Assembly: GCA_964059195.1 (NCBI GenBank)
Contig: CAXKWD010000006.1
Span: forward strand, 135,778,039 to 135,842,038
DNA: 64,000 nucleotides
DNA from: Ectobius pallidus
Taxonomy: Eukaryota; Arthropoda; Insecta; Blattodea; Ectobiidae
Direction: 5' to 3'
Shown: positions 32,645-45,608 of the stretch, piece after piece
Numbering within the stretch: the first letter of the stretch is position 1
Layout of the letters: every line of letters begins with the position of its first letter
Position numbers and translations under genes: made by a program
Notes under the pieces: generated by a model
Told to the model about the DNA's origin: nothing
What the model saw: the letters and a program-made list of their open reading frames with translations, nothing else
Databases searched by the model: none

Positions 32645-33535
32645 ATTGGTCGGGAAAATCCGGGAAAAAGACGGGGAATTTCGTACTGTCGGGAAAATCC
32701 GGGAAAAGTCAATAAACTTGTTAAAATATCTGGGAAAATTCGAAAAATTGCAAAGCTGAACTAAAAGTGAAGAAAAGAAAATTACTCTTAGAGTCCGAAA
32801 AAGCTGCAGCTGCTCTAGATGAACAAATTAAGTTGCTGAAGAAAAAATAAGTGGGATCAAAAAGACTTCTAGACAATAATAGGCCTAGCCTATATGAAGG
32901 TATATTTAATGTATTTTACTGTTCCTTACTTTATCTGTTATAGCCTAAGTAATTATTGTTTGCAAATACTTTTGTTACTAAAAGTCTTTTCTTATTTAAA
33001 GTATGTATAATCCTATAATTTTTCTTACACAGTTATTACAAAGTGCTTCATAATCATATTTTGGTCGGGAATTTCTTAAATGATCAATGAAAATCAGAGA
33101 ATAAGTCGGGAATTTCTTCAGCATTACTTGGTGGACACCCTGATATATATAGTCATGTGTGTATATATATGTGTGTGTGTATATTTAAGTATCAATCGAA
33201 AAGATTTTCCCCTGCGTTTTGACGAATTTACACACTTTAAGTTTTAATAAACATATCATCGTTATTGCTCAAACGTTTTTAAAATTCTTCAAAAGTTACA
33301 TTGTAGTTACAGTGATGAGGGAAAATGTTGCACTGCTGCAAAGACGAAACCTCTCTTTTGCAGGGAAATTCATTAAACGTTTAAATATGCTGTGGATGCC
33401 GCAAGAAATTATTATATGAGCGCTGCCTCCACTTGAATTATTTTTAATGAGAGTCATATTTTAAAGTAGAAGTCCCAGAAAGATGTCTCCATTAGCGCAG
33501 TTAGAAATATAAATTCGAGAACTGTGTTTTAGAAG
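31640..33535. other. AT-rich stretch; (AT)n at 32614-32642 and a GGGAAAATCCGGG repeat
   Basis: 'tcgggaaaatccgggaaaa' occurs twice at 32651-32710 and 'gtcgggaatttctt' twice at 33064-33120. Further on, 'ttggtggacaccctg' at 33128 has the look of a transposon end. No gene is recognised. Confidence 0.4.
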
Positions 33536-33536
33536 A

Positions 33537-33540
<4 letters not shown>

Positions 33541-33597
<57 letters not shown>

Positions 33598-33613
33598 GTA
33601 ATAATAATAATAA
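33541..33613 (+). repeat. (AAT)n microsatellite
   Basis: Near-perfect ATA/AAT triplet run with one interruption (AGTA). Confidence 0.9.
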
Positions 33614-33829
33614 TTTTGATTGTCGGAGACATAATAAATGTATGGACAGTGTCAAGGTTTCATCTAATACTAATTTAAAAAATTAAAATTAGTTGTAGGC
33701 CTATTACTTAAACGCTATGTGATTTAAAAGGCCTACACTTGCATCCTCAAAACTGTAGGGGCATATTTGTATTAAGGTAGATTTGACATGTTTTCTAAAT
33801 AGTAATAAATTTAGCGTCTTGATGTTAAC

Positions 33830-34790
33830 AGTTAAACTATTATATAATTGTAAACCAAAAACCATATGAGTTTTACTAATTGTAGATAAATGGTGAGACG
33901 GTGTACAGAGATTATTTTTATATATTGTATCATAATTATGATAGTCGCTAGTGTTCTAAATTCAGATGAGTTTAAATGAACAAGTTCCAGAAGTTTCAAA
34001 ACGTACAAAGCATGTACCGTTAACAAGTTGTATTTCATAAAATATTCCCTACATGAAGTTCTATAGTCAACACCTGCTATGCATCTGACGATACGTTTCT
34101 GGACAATAAATACATAATTTAACGTGGCTGCAGAGCCCCAAAAAACAAACACCGTAAGATAATCTAGACTCAACTTGTGCGTAGTAGAAAGAAAGTGTAA
34201 TGTTATGGTCAAGAATAGTTCTCAGAGTCCTGATCTGATAGCACACACTATTTAATTTCAAAAGGAAATTCACATAATTGTGTCTCCAGGACATGTTGAT
34301 CAAATCCAACACCCAAAAACTTAGTGGATTCCAATTTATCTAACAAATTATTTTGAATACAAATGCTAATGTCTTTCAAGTTTTTCTTATGTGGATTATG
34401 AAAATGAATAAATCAGTTTTATTAAGATTCAAATAAAGAAGATTGTTATCGTACCAGGTTTTTAAACCGTTTAATAACTCATTACATTTTGTTTCAAGAC
34501 GCTGTTCACTTTCATCGTATACTACAACCGAGGTGTCATCCGTATACATACATAAAAAGTAGTCTTTCAAATATGTAGGTAAACCGTTAACATATTATAG
34601 TAAAAACAATATCGGTCCTAAAATGGAGCCCTGAGAGACACCAAAATCAATATGTACATTATTAGATCTATTTTTAATTGCATGTCCTTTTGTTTTATGT
34701 AATATTTCAACTTATTGATACCTATCCTTGAGGTAAGAAGAGAACCACTGTAAGATAACATATTTTACATCATGTCTTTCAAGTTTAGTC
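33830..34790 (-). pseudogene. Degenerate non-LTR retrotransposon reverse transcriptase
   Basis: Read on the minus strand from 34790 to 33830 the frames give QWFSSYLKDRYQ, then GVSQGSILGPILF, then the palm segment MYTDDTSVVVYDESEQRLE (YADD-type with T for A), then LLYLNLNKTDL. After a frame change come YYAQVESRLSYGVCFLG, YIVQKRIVRCIAGVDYRTSC and ELVHLN. These are the reverse transcriptase palm and C-terminal domains of a Jockey/CR1-like LINE, in correct order. At least three frameshifts or stops are present, so it is inactive. No poly(A) tail is obvious at the 33.8 kb end. A (TA)n run abuts the 5' side at 34806. Confidence 0.8.
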
Positions 34791-34800
34791 AAGAGCAAAT

Positions 34801-34805
<5 letters not shown>

Positions 34806-34849
<44 letters not shown>
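34806..34849 (+). repeat. (TA)n microsatellite
   Basis: Uninterrupted TA dinucleotide run of about 44 bases. Confidence 0.9.
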
Positions 34850-36200
34850 TTGTTCTGACAATTGATGATTCATGTATATCTTTCGCTGTGATTTTCACAT
34901 TAGTAAAATACGTTATGTGCAGTATTCTGTTATGTTTGAGTGGAAAAGGTCATGTTTTGGATACTCCAATTCCTAGGCAGTATGTTCCAGGTAGTATAAC
35001 GATAATTTATGGGGTGGTAGTTCCACGGTGTAACTACCATTTATTTCGTAAACAGAACATACGTTTTCGTGGATTTTATTATAATTGTGATTTATAAGTC
35101 GGTTTGATGTAAAAACTAAAAAACCACATGTAAAGCATTTAGTTTATTTCTTCCCTTCTGGGGAGAAAACATATCATCTGGCCGCCCTTCAAAGAGTTAA
35201 GCAAAGCTTATGTGGCATACACCTGAATACTGCATAACCATAGCCTACTCATACTTTGATACGTAAACATTTACCAGTGTTTGCATTTCTGTGAATGAGC
35301 CCGTCCAGAGTAAAATACTACTGCAACCATTGCTGGTAGGCTTATAGGTCTACACGTTGAATTCAAACGCTACTCATTGAACGTTATCGATGATAATCTA
35401 AAGTAAATTTATTCTGATTTCAAGGATGAATTATAAATAGTTTTGGCATTAATTACATTTACAGAGAACTGTCTAAGAGTAATGACTCTCGTTTGATAAA
35501 CACAACTTTTAGATAGAGTACGATGTAACATTTTAATGAATACGTGGAACTGGCAGCAGTAGCTTTTAAAATGTCACAACTTTTATTCAGTTCTACTATT
35601 TCTAAACGTCACACTCAGATTAGAGGAGAGCACATAGAAGTTGCATATACATTTCCAGGCAGATTAAAAAATAAAGACTTTTATTGCAGTCTGCTCGAAA
35701 TGTTATGCCTCCAGTGATTTTCCCGTACCTCTGTGCAAAACTTGTTTCAAGCGAAGTAACATGGCAGATAATAACCAATAGATAAAAACTAAGCTTCAGA
35801 AATATAAAACTTGTTCATGCACTAATCACGAATACACTTTATCAAAGCTTAAGTAATAATTACTTCTACTTCTACAAAAATAGTTAGAGTAGTTATTGTT
35901 TGCTTGCTTTTTTACCAGGGAGAAAAATAGGCGGTATAATCAAGGCGGTATAGGCATATTTTAAAAAAAAAATCCGATGTGATATACTCATCCTAAGCAT
36001 GTGAAATACATCTTCTTCAGGATCTGACGTAAAACAAGAGCTTCATGCAAAGCTGTATTTTTCTCCAGGTCAGACAAATATGAGTTTGTGCAAATGATGA
36101 CTAATTTAAGTACATTAACTACCATTTAGAGAATGTTTACAACAACAAAAACAGATAACAGTGTTAGCCATTGATGTAGGCCTATGCAACTCATGTACAA
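34850..36200. other. AT-rich stretch without a recognisable gene
   Basis: No coding pattern or clear repeat structure was found on either strand. Confidence 0.45.
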
Positions 36201-36204
36201 AATG

Positions 36205-36700
36205 TGAACAAAAATCGAAAGAGCAGTTTCCGAGAAAATCGCGAAAATGGAATTTTCTTAATATAAAGTTATAGTGAAAGTAAGCGAAAGTCTATTTCAT
36301 GCTTGGTGTCGCATCCCCGGAGATAAAAAATCAAAATCAAATATGAAAATGCATTCTAACTTTCTCTACTCTAAGCTTATGCAATACAAGTCTCGACAAT
36401 TTTTTGTGTCGCATGCCTAGAAGGAAGGCCTAAATAACCTTGTTGTCGACAGGTCCTTAAGCCTCACTTCCTACCTAGATCCCCAGAAGGTATCTAACCC
36501 AAATTTAAAATTTTGTTTCTCTAAGATGTTGCGTTTTTATGCTATGTTGTTCACTCAGACACTCATACACACATAGGCCTACACTCAGGGAACCTGAAAA
36601 GTTTATTAATCCTGAAAACGCGACATAAAATTTTAGTTTCAAACACAGCACTTCCCTCACCCACCTATGGGAGACCCTATGGATAGAAAAGGTGAAAAAA
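36205..36700. repeat. Diverged 'ACTTCCTCTG' family fragment
   Basis: 'tttccgagaaaatcgcgaaa', 'gtcgcatccccggagataaa' and later 'ttcaaacacagcacttccct' correspond to blocks in the copies at 46060 and 60160. Confidence 0.45.
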
Positions 36701-37119
36701 GTATTTTTTCAAAGTAGGGTAGTTCCTTTAAACTTCTTGCACTTGATAATGCAGCAACCTAATATAAATTATAAACAGGGTTAAGGGCTATGTTTTGGGG
36801 ACGCTAACACCTTTGCATGCCTTCTTTAAACGAAAAGTGAAGCATAGATCCCGGGTGATCAATTAAATAACCCTAGGCCTATAGGTTATTCTAAGAAGTA
36901 GAGTAAATACTCCCTCTACAGGCCGTAGAAACCAATAGGATTCCCTTAGCTCTTAGAAAGCTGAGGCTTCCATATTTGTAGATATTCAGAACATGGTTTT
37001 ATTCCCCTGATTAGCGTTTAGTACTAACTTATCTCAGAGGCTGAGTCGACCCTAGGGATATTAATAACATTATGCTAATATATTGATAAATTTCCTTTTT
37101 CGTTTTGAGGGTAAGTATC

Positions 37120-37310
37120 ATTAATGAGATTTAAAGAGATGTTATCCACCTTATACCCTCAAAACATATATAACCTACAAACCGTCGAATGATTTTGGGA
37201 TTGCTTCGAAAATTACAAGATTCGAAGCAATCCCAAAATCATTCGACGGTTTGTAGGTTATAAATTTTTTGAGGTATAAGGTGGATAACATCTCTTTAAA
37301 TCTCATTAAT
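37120..37310. mobile_element. Palindromic MITE, 90-bp arms around a 10-base loop
   Basis: Arm 37120-37210 ('ttaatgagatttaaagag' to 'ggattgcttcgaa') is the reverse complement of 37221-37310 with very few differences. The loop is 'aattacaaga'. A direct copy of 'tatgctaatata' lies just outside each side (37072 and 37311), possibly marking a wider unit. It shares 'ccttataccctcaaaa' with the palindrome at 55501-55740. Confidence 0.75.
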
Positions 37311-37619
37311 TATGCTAATATACTGTAACTATAACATTATTAGGCAATGGATGCCCATGGTACACACACTCTACTGGACATAACAATTAACAACTAAATT
37401 CTTGGAGATACTATTATATCATTTCCACAGTTCCCTATGCTTTTTTTCAGTTAAAAAAATAGCTTTTCTAAACACACATTTTACTATTCCAAAATATCGT
37501 TTTAAAAAAGGCATTAAAATGAAATTTGAAGCATTAATTTTACAACTGTGAATAAAGGTTTAATATAAAATTCCATAATGGTAATAAAACTTTTCGTAAG
37601 TTTTCTTCATTTCGGAGGG

Positions 37620-38300
37620 GGGCGGACCCTCGGAGCCCCTCCCTGGCTACGTCCCTGCTTATCAGTACTCCGAAGAAAGGGTCAACACCGATAAATATTT
37701 GGCGGGTTAAAATCGCCTGAATTCCAGGGTGTCGACAGCCACTGCCTTAAATACATCGTGTTTGTTTTTCTTCCATTGCGAATAACCTGGAATAAAATCA
37801 GATTAGGGAACCAATCAGGTTGTGTATACATAGACACAGAAGAAGAGTTTATCCAGTGGGTAAATGCAGTAGGGATTCTCATTAAGCTAGACTTTATGAC
37901 AGAGACCGGCATCTGGACAGTGTTTCATAGCGATCCAGCTTGTAAATATTTAAACCCCCTTTATCAACATTGCCAGTTTCCGCGTATAACAGCGAGTCTA
38001 GGGAACCAAATACTTCGCTTTTACAGCGAGAAGCCTAATTAATTTAACAGGCTAGGCTTATAAACACGGAAGTAAAATGCGGCACGGAAATAGAAGCAAT
38101 CAAACTTTTATAGCTTTGCTGCCGAACCACTTTCTATGTGTAGATGCTGGCTGCTCAAAATACGCACTTATCGCTACTATTTTAAATGTGTAATGTGCTT
38201 TTAATTTTTCTTCAAGGACAGTCTTTCTACTTGCAATTCAAACAAACAGCTGAACAGCTAGACTTGTGCTTATTAAGTTTTCTTGTGTGTGCTTTTATAT
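37620..38300. other. Gene not recognised; overlapping short frames on both strands
   Basis: A 94-codon frame at 37758 (+) and a 76-codon frame at 37912-37682 (-) overlap almost fully, so at most one could be real. Neither shows a family signature. Confidence 0.3.
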
Positions 38301-38308
38301 ACGTACAA

Positions 38309-38883
38309 CTAGCAGGTGCCCGCGGCTTCGCCCACGATAATTAAACAAGTAAGAGCAAAATAATTTAAACATATTTAAAACGAATAATAATTATAACGAA
38401 ACAGCTAAAAATCGGGCTTTGGAGTGCATTTCACGATTAGATGAGAAAAACTATCTCAGATTCGAGTTTCCTGGCCCAGAAAACCCCTTCATAATGACCT
38501 CCGTCCAAATGGATCAATGTTTGCCGATTTAGGCCTACATTCATTATCGGTCTTCCGTCTATGTTGAAAATTTCAGACATCCGCGTGCCTTGACATTATT
38601 AAACGAACAAATCAACCAAGGGATGAGCTCACAGATTTCTAAGTAAAATTAGCCGTCCATAGGCCAATTTTCCTGAATTATTTATCTCGCCTTAGGTACC
38701 GCGGCTAAGGAGAACGACAGAATCGAAGCGATTTATAATTCTATGCGATATATTGGAAAAATCGCGGTGCATTTATTTCCAAATTCTGACAAAAAACGGC
38801 AAAGCCACCTGCAATTGATTTGACTTGAAATGTATTGCTGAAATCTGAATTTTCGATAGCGCTAAAAATTCACGTTTTGTGCC

Positions 38884-38950
<67 letters not shown>

Positions 38951-39115
38951 CATAACTCGCGAACGAACGCGAAAATTAAAAATCCGGCTTCGATGTGCAT
39001 TCGGCCACCCTTCAGTCCATCTATGTTTAAAATTTCAGATCTCTCCATGCAGTAGATTTCGCACACAGACAGACAGACAGAAAAACAAGTAGGCCTACTT
39101 CCTCTTATTATTATA
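38309..39115 (+). repeat. 'GTGCCCGCGGCTTCGCCC' dispersed repeat, about 800 bp, with 63-nt poly-T
   Basis: It starts 'ctagcaggtgcccgcggctt' and ends with a CAGA-repeat ('cacagacagacagacagaaa') followed by 'tattattatatata', the usual start and finish of a widespread arthropod repeat type. Two related starts lie at 21668 and 22138. An uninterrupted run of T occupies 38885-38947. Confidence 0.65.
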
Positions 39116-40052
39116 TATAATGTGTGTAATTTAGTGTGTCCATATAATGTTTACACAAAAACGGGATTTCCAAAAATCTGAAAAATAAACCTGGGACATT
39201 TAAGGATAAGGGGGGGGGGGACAAAAATTCATCCACAAGATTTAGTGAGCTTTTAAGTTTGACCATTGTATCGTGCATGCAAATTATCCCAAATGATAAA
39301 GAAGATAAATTTTATCCAGTGTGCTGTGTATGAATTTAAGAAGAATACCAATATAGGAAACTGCAACCCACCGATGGAAACCACTAGTCTATCATAGCTC
39401 TTGCAAAACAAATTCTACTTAACCAGTAGGCCTACTCTTCTTCTATATGTATATGTGTGTGTGTGAATTGTGAATTGGACTGGACTCTTTATTTAAAGAT
39501 CTGGACATTCTCAAACAAAAACAAATGATTTATAGTGTATTCAACTGTGTAAGACACTCCATACATTAAGTTTGGTAAGCTTATAAGGCCTAACTACCTA
39601 CTTTATTATACTTTTATCTTTAAGCTATTTGACAACATAAGCCTACATAGCAATTTGTTGCATTTTATTACTTTTTAATTTGTACATGTTGATCTTAATT
39701 ATTTGAAATGTACGTATATTCATTGGCCTCCATTGAGCCTCACAAATCTTCTATATACGCTTATATAGGCCTAGAGCTTAATTTTAATGTTACTTTGTGT
39801 AAAAAAAATGTTACAATACATTAGGTCCGCTCCTTAAGGATTCGTTGTGTTGTCATTGGTTAATATTAGAGGTTGTAAGGAGGAAAAATCTATCTGAATA
39901 AACCACCTTCTCTGGCTACAATAAAGTTTATCAATTCATATTAAAAAGTGCTTTACAGCACGTAAAAAATGAAAATACAAGAATACAAGCCTTTATGAGC
40001 ATTTTGCCTACTTTAATCCTCAATTTATCATTGTTTATGAGTAATGCTGTTC
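39116..40052. other. AT-rich stretch without a recognisable gene
   Basis: No convincing coding or repeat structure was seen. Confidence 0.45.
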
Positions 40053-40060
40053 GTATAAAG

Positions 40061-40317
40061 CAGCGTTTCTCAACCTATGGCCCGCGGACCACTGGTGGTC
40101 CGCGAAGATTGTGCAGATGGCCCGCAGACGTAATTAAATAATATCATAAAGCAAGTGGAAAGTAAAGAAGTCAAACTTTTTCACATATTTCGTTATAATG
40201 ACCTATAATTAATACCTCAAATATTAGGAATATAGGCCTTCTTTTAAAAATGGGATGCCCATAAAATTTTTTAGACATTTTAGAGGTCCTCGGGTTCAAA
40301 AAGGTTGAGAAACGCTG
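40061..40317. mobile_element. 257-bp hAT MITE with exact 8-bp duplication GTATAAAG
   Basis: The left end CAGCGTTTCTCAACCT and right end 'aggttgagaaacgctg' are perfect inverted copies. GTATAAAG precedes (40053-40060) and follows (40318-40325) the element. Inside, 'tggcccgcggaccactggtg' is typical of this hAT MITE type. The related element at 47975-48437 has similar ends. Confidence 0.92.
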
Positions 40318-40325
40318 GTATAAAG

Positions 40326-42448
40326 GAATCAATACTATTCGCTACCTACATCAAGCATATGGTGATATATACAATTATACAGCCGTTAGTACATCCAATT
40401 CTTTTAATGTTGGTTTTCAGTGTGTGCTTTATTACCTTTGTTATACAGTAATCTCACAGTTTTTTGTAATGGTGAATTATTTGCTCTGTTGAATCATTTC
40501 TTCAGACTGATATTCCATGAGATAAATAAATAAATATGAATATATACAAAATATACATTTTTTTACGCCTGTAAGATGACTTCGTATTTCAACTTTCTTT
40601 TTAAAAAATTGTTTTACGTATCGAATCATCACTTTACATTTCAAATTTGAATCAAAACGAAGGCCGAAAGGTATGGAATACGTTGGGAAATTTTCTCATT
40701 CAAAGCTCTGTCAGCATACTATCTTTCTTTGTCATTGGTTTATTTATGATTCTCTTTGCAAACGCTGAGTTTCTTTGTTTGCTTATGCTTCGAGGTTCGC
40801 CTCTCGTGACGTTCGAATCCAGCACATAGGATTACATACAGCAGGAAAAGTCGTAAAAGATTTGCAACCATGGTTACATGAACGTATGTACGTTCCATTA
40901 GTTAAATTAAACGTTCCTATGCACTCCAGGGAGCTGCCGTTAGCTTTGCGTTAGTTCTCTAACTTCCCTCGATACTTCAGAGCAATTCTATCGGGCTTCT
41001 CCCCACTGAAAACAGTAATTCGATTTGTAATCCCTCCTCCCTTGTGAGTGAGACGATTGGAACCAATTGTTCTGACAGTAACAGAGCTTTCGAAGTCGTA
41101 GGCGTCCCTACATCTGATTATACCTAGGTAGATCGGAAAAGGGAAATACTCTGGTGTCATTTACCTCTAATTAGTTCTGTGGAACGTTTAAAATATATTA
41201 TCATCTGCTAAATATTTTAAGTGGTAGGCCAAGTCCCTCCAGGGATGTAGCGCCACGGAGTTTAGTTTTAAATATTTTAATTCGATTGTTTGATTGACTA
41301 ATTTTTCGAGGTTGGTAAGTTTTACAGATAATTTATAGTGTGACATCATATATATATATATATATGAAGTATATTGACTATAACATAACTATAAAACATA
41401 TCTTTAAAGGTAAATGCATATACATTTTATTATAAAATTACATACTGTACGGTGTGAAAATGCTATATTAGAAGCTTAGTATTATAAATTATTCCTAATT
41501 TGAGATTGTTTCATAAATTTTATCTTCGCTTTCTTATATTTCTCAAATTTGTACTTACTCACTATTAATATTTTGATGTATTTATTAAATCAAATTTCTT
41601 AAGTGTTTTTATAAATGTAGCCTACATAGTCTCCTCTCCAATGTGTTGTATTTGCAATATAATTTATTCTAAAGCCAAATAAGTAAATATATAAATAAAT
41701 AAACAACAAACACTTAAATTAGTGATCGTTGTCAGCTTGAGTGCTCAGGGAATGACGAAATTACTTTCTTTTGCCAGGTTTCCGGATTCAATAACGACTC
41801 AGGTCAGTGGCTTTTAAGTGTGCGTTATATCTGTACATTTATTGGCATACAAAAAAAAGAAACTTCTTCAGGCAAAACTTCCGACGGTTATAGCCCTATA
41901 AATAGCAGTTGCTATGATAATAATAATGTATAAAAAATTATAAACTGTTATTAAATTCTACCTGAATAGGTTGAATCAAATTTCATTTTCCACTAGTATT
42001 TATTGATTTTATGTATAGGAGTAATTTTTCCACCTTGTGTACTAGTAATAGGAACGAGAGAATTAGATGAATGTTGAAATGGAATCAATTATGTAATCTT
42101 GATAACAGTTACATACATGTATAAGAATATATATTACAGTTAAGTAATCTTCCATATTGACATAAAACTAAGTTGTGATAATCATTGACTAAATTATATT
42201 ATATACAGGTATAAAATGAGTTAAAAGAACTACGTATTATTAGCATACAGCTCCTGAATGTGTAATATATTCATGTAAATATAGTTAAGTTTTTCGTGTA
42301 ATTTTGGTGAATATGGATACCTTAGGAGTTGATAATATAACAAAATCATATATACATTTATAATTAAAATATTTCATTTCCATCAGATAGCGCTATAATA
42401 TTAAATATGTAACAAAGTTCCGCCTTAACCCTTAACCCTTATTTAATA
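40326..42448. other. AT-rich stretch; old PLE-arm relative at 41985-42085
   Basis: 'tttccaccttgtgtactagt' and 'aatggaatcaatta' resemble the outer arm of the Penelope-like element at 18013. (TA)n occurs at 41348-41366. No gene is recognised. Confidence 0.4.
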
Positions 42449-43235
42449 TATACATTTAGTTATTAACCAACCAGAAGTAGGTTAGGGGATAAGTCATCTT
42501 AAGATATATACACACACATATAAGTTGATCTTCTATATTACAGAAGAATTTGTATTCTAAAATGAGTTCCAAAAACTCAGGTATTTACAATAATTCTTCT
42601 ATAATATACGCGTATACATTTAGTTATTAACCAACCAGATTTAGGTTAGGGGATAAGTCATCTTAAGATATATACACACACATATAAGTTGATCTTCTAT
42701 ATTACAGAAGAACTTTTCTTCTAAAATGAGTTCCAAAAACTCAGGTATTTATAATAATTCTTCTATAATATACGCGTATACATTTAGTTACTAACCAACC
42801 AGGATTAGGTTAGGGGATAAGTCATCTTAAGATATATACACTCACATATAAGTTGATCTTCTAAAATGAGTTCCAAAAACTCAGGTATTTACAATAATTC
42901 TTCTATAATATACGCGTATACATTTAGTTATTAACCAACCAGGATTAGGTTAGGGGATAAGTCATCTTAAGATATATACACACACATATAATTTGATCTT
43001 CTATATTACAGAAGAACTTTTCTTCTAAAATGAGTTCCAAAAACTCAGCTATAGGCCCTATACAATAATTCTTCTATAATATACGCGTATACATTTAGTT
43101 ATTAACCAACCAGAATTAGGTTAGGGGATAAGTCATCTTAAGATATATACACACACATATAAGTTGATCTTTAGAAGAACTTGTCTTCTAAAATGAGTTC
43201 CAAAAACTCAGGTGTTTCCAATAATTCTTCTATAG
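42449..43235 (+). repeat. Minisatellite, five units of about 164 bp
   Basis: Units start at about 42449, 42613, 42777, 42917 and 43088, each beginning 'tatacatttagttattaacc'. They then contain 'ttaggttaggggataagtca', 'cttaagatatatacacacac' and 'atgagttccaaaaactcagg'. Unit 3 lacks about 24 bp and unit 4 has an insertion. Each full unit contains a small hairpin, 'tcttctatattacagaagaa'. Confidence 0.92.
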
Positions 43236-43287
43236 ACACTCTATGATTATATTAACTGATTCATTTTGTTTCTTTTGTCGTGAAAAT

Positions 43288-43495
43288 CGTCTTTGAACAG
43301 AACTGTTTGAGGAAAATGATTGGTGGAGGACGAACGCCCTTACCCCCATCCACCATTACCACGTCCGTAATGTTCGTAATGACGAAGAGTCACGTCCAGC
43401 ACGTCGTTTTAACCAAGAAGTCGCAGTGGAAAGAGAACGAGCTTTCGCGGGCCATGCTATCCTCATAACATCACAACTGTCATTTTTTAATATGA
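43288..43495 (+). other. CpG-rich segment with possible exon-like frame, product unknown
   Basis: After a candidate acceptor ('ctttgaacag') the frame reads ELFEENDWWRTNALTPIHHY, then HVRNVRNDEESRPARRF and QEVAVERERAFAGHAIL, to a stop at about 43500. A second overlapping frame is also open. Base composition is clearly different (CpG-rich) from the AT-rich neighbours, which favours coding or a recent insertion. I do not recognise a family. Confidence 0.3.
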
Positions 43496-43529
43496 ACTAA
43501 TGTGCACCATTACGAGAGACAAAACATAC

Positions 43530-43850
43530 CAGAGGTTTTACGTGCTTTTGCATTTTAACAAGGGGGAAAAATACTCTTTGTGTTATTTTGAATCGTAATC
43601 ATTGTTTAACAAAACTCTCCGTCTATGTCAAGTTCCATTTTAAGGACCGATTCCGTTATTGTAAAAATTTAGGTGCTAGCCCGTTATAGAGATTATAGAG
43701 GATATCACCAGATGTCACTGTCGTTCTCTTCCCTTTTGTACAAACTAATAATTATCAATTTCATTCATTTTAACCACTTACAAATACTACTATTCCTACT
43801 ACTACTATTTATCGTGTACCTATTAATCATTTTCAATTGAAAGCAACATA
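43530..43850 (+). repeat. Dispersed repeat shared, inverted, with 55860-56120
   Basis: Blocks 'gtgttattttgaatcgtaat', 'tatagaggatatcaccagat', 'ccttttgtacaaactaataa' and 'ctactactatttatcgtg' recur in order on the opposite strand at 56100-55860. Confidence 0.65.
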
Positions 43851-43944
43851 CATAACTATTTCGGCAATAAAAATGTGGTCCATAAACTAGATGTTTTTTG
43901 ATAATGTACAATCGTAAGCCAATATAATACAGTGAGTCCATTTT

Positions 43945-44095
43945 ATGAGGAAACCTCGCATCACTGCCGCATTGCCGCAGTGCAGTGTATTACCGAAGCG
44001 GAATTACAGAAAGTGGCAAATAATTTGTTTAAACGATGTGAGGCATGTCTTACTGCTGACGGGGGTCGTTTTAACAATATCTCAAATAAATGGTG
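43945..44095 (+). pseudogene. C-terminal fragment of a Tc1/mariner-like transposase
   Basis: Frames give RKPRITAA, then CITEAELQKVANNLFKRCEA and CLTADGGRFNNIS before a TGA. The pattern 'LQ.V..NL..R...C....GG.F' is the usual end of mariner-type transposases. One small internal duplication ('gccgcattgccgcag') breaks the frame. Nothing upstream of about 43945 looks like the catalytic domain. Confidence 0.5.
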
Positions 44096-45215
44096 AGTAA
44101 TAAGCCTCTACATGTAGGCCTATGTTATGTTAAAGTCTTGATTTGCCTGTAGTAACGGAACACGGTCCCCGCCGTTGCAAGCACAACAGCGGGGAAAGTG
44201 TGAGCAGGGGCAACGCTGTTAAAAAGTTTCCGCATAAAATGGATTCCCTGTATATTGATAATAGTATCGCTCAAAACATTACTTACGACCTACATTTCTC
44301 CCCCATTCATTCAAAGTCTGCAATTCCGTATCGTAGCGAAGGATTTCCCCACAATAATTAATTTGTCTATTCTATAACTTGAAGAGAGATACTATAAATA
44401 ATTTTCTATACGAACGGATCACGATGTAGTATTTTCAGAAAATGCAGAAGGCACGGTATAATCATTTGTTTCAAAATAAATTGTTTCCAACCAAAAGAGC
44501 TTACGCTACATACGAAATTACCAAAAAGTTTTTTTTTATTACTATTTTAAGCACAAGCGAACTAAAATTATTTTCCTTTTAAAATTTACGATTCAAAATG
44601 ACATAAAACGTCGTACAATGTTCAACCGTTATACGCATGAAAAACAAAACCTTGCCTGCTTGTTAACCTTGTGCTTGCTTCTTTATAACAGTCTTACTTT
44701 GTAAATAACTATCACCGAGACGCAAACAATACATTTTAATTACAGCATGACAATATAAGTTAATAATGGAGATTTGTTTTGTACTTTTTGAGGGGAAATA
44801 ATGTTTCGTATTGGTTTTCAGGCCGGTACGGTGTAATGTAGACCTATTACCAATTCAAATAATTATTTATTATCCAAGTGTTGAAACGAGATGTTATTTT
44901 GCGAGTAGACTATATTTGCGAAACGAGCCCATAAGGGCGAGTGTAGCAATCCTACGAGCAAAATAAAATCAATTTATTACGTGTATCGTACACTGTGTTG
45001 TTAGACAGTCGTTAAAATGTGTGAAATAATATTAAAATGTTATATTTATTATAATGAATTGCACGCTGTGGAATTTGTATGAAACTAAAGTTTTAAAATA
45101 AAAACTCATTTTTTGTTTTAATGTCATTTTTTAAATTCAATTTTAGGTTATTTTCCGTAAAAAAGAGATTTTTTATAGGTCATTTTAAGTGATTTTACGT
45201 CATCAGCATCCATCC
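44096..45215. other. AT-rich stretch without a recognisable gene
   Basis: A 72-codon frame at 44143-44361 shows no family features. Confidence 0.4.
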
Positions 45216-45219
45216 CTAG

Positions 45220-45220
45220 C

Positions 45221-45262
<42 letters not shown>

Positions 45263-45351
45263 CCCTTAGACCTAATTGTAATCATGATCACAGTCAACAT
45301 AAACCCTTAAATTCCTTAATTTCATCTCCTTCAGAACATCATCTCCGCATT

Positions 45352-45403
<52 letters not shown>

Positions 45404-45557
45404 TAAGTATTATTATTATTAGTATTATTACTATTATTATAATCCTTAAATTTCTTAATTTCATCTCCTTCAGAACATCATCTCTGCATTTATAATTATT
45501 AATAATTATTAATTATTAATAATATAAATATTAATAATTATTTATTGTTATTATTAC

Positions 45558-45608
<51 letters not shown>

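Noticed and set aside
37682..38042. Overlapping 94-codon plus and 76-codon minus frames
   Set aside because: They are mutually exclusive and neither shows a family signature; kept only as an unassigned region.
40797..40829. Possible tRNA B box (GTTCGAATCC)
   Set aside because: No A box or foldable cloverleaf lies upstream at the right distance.
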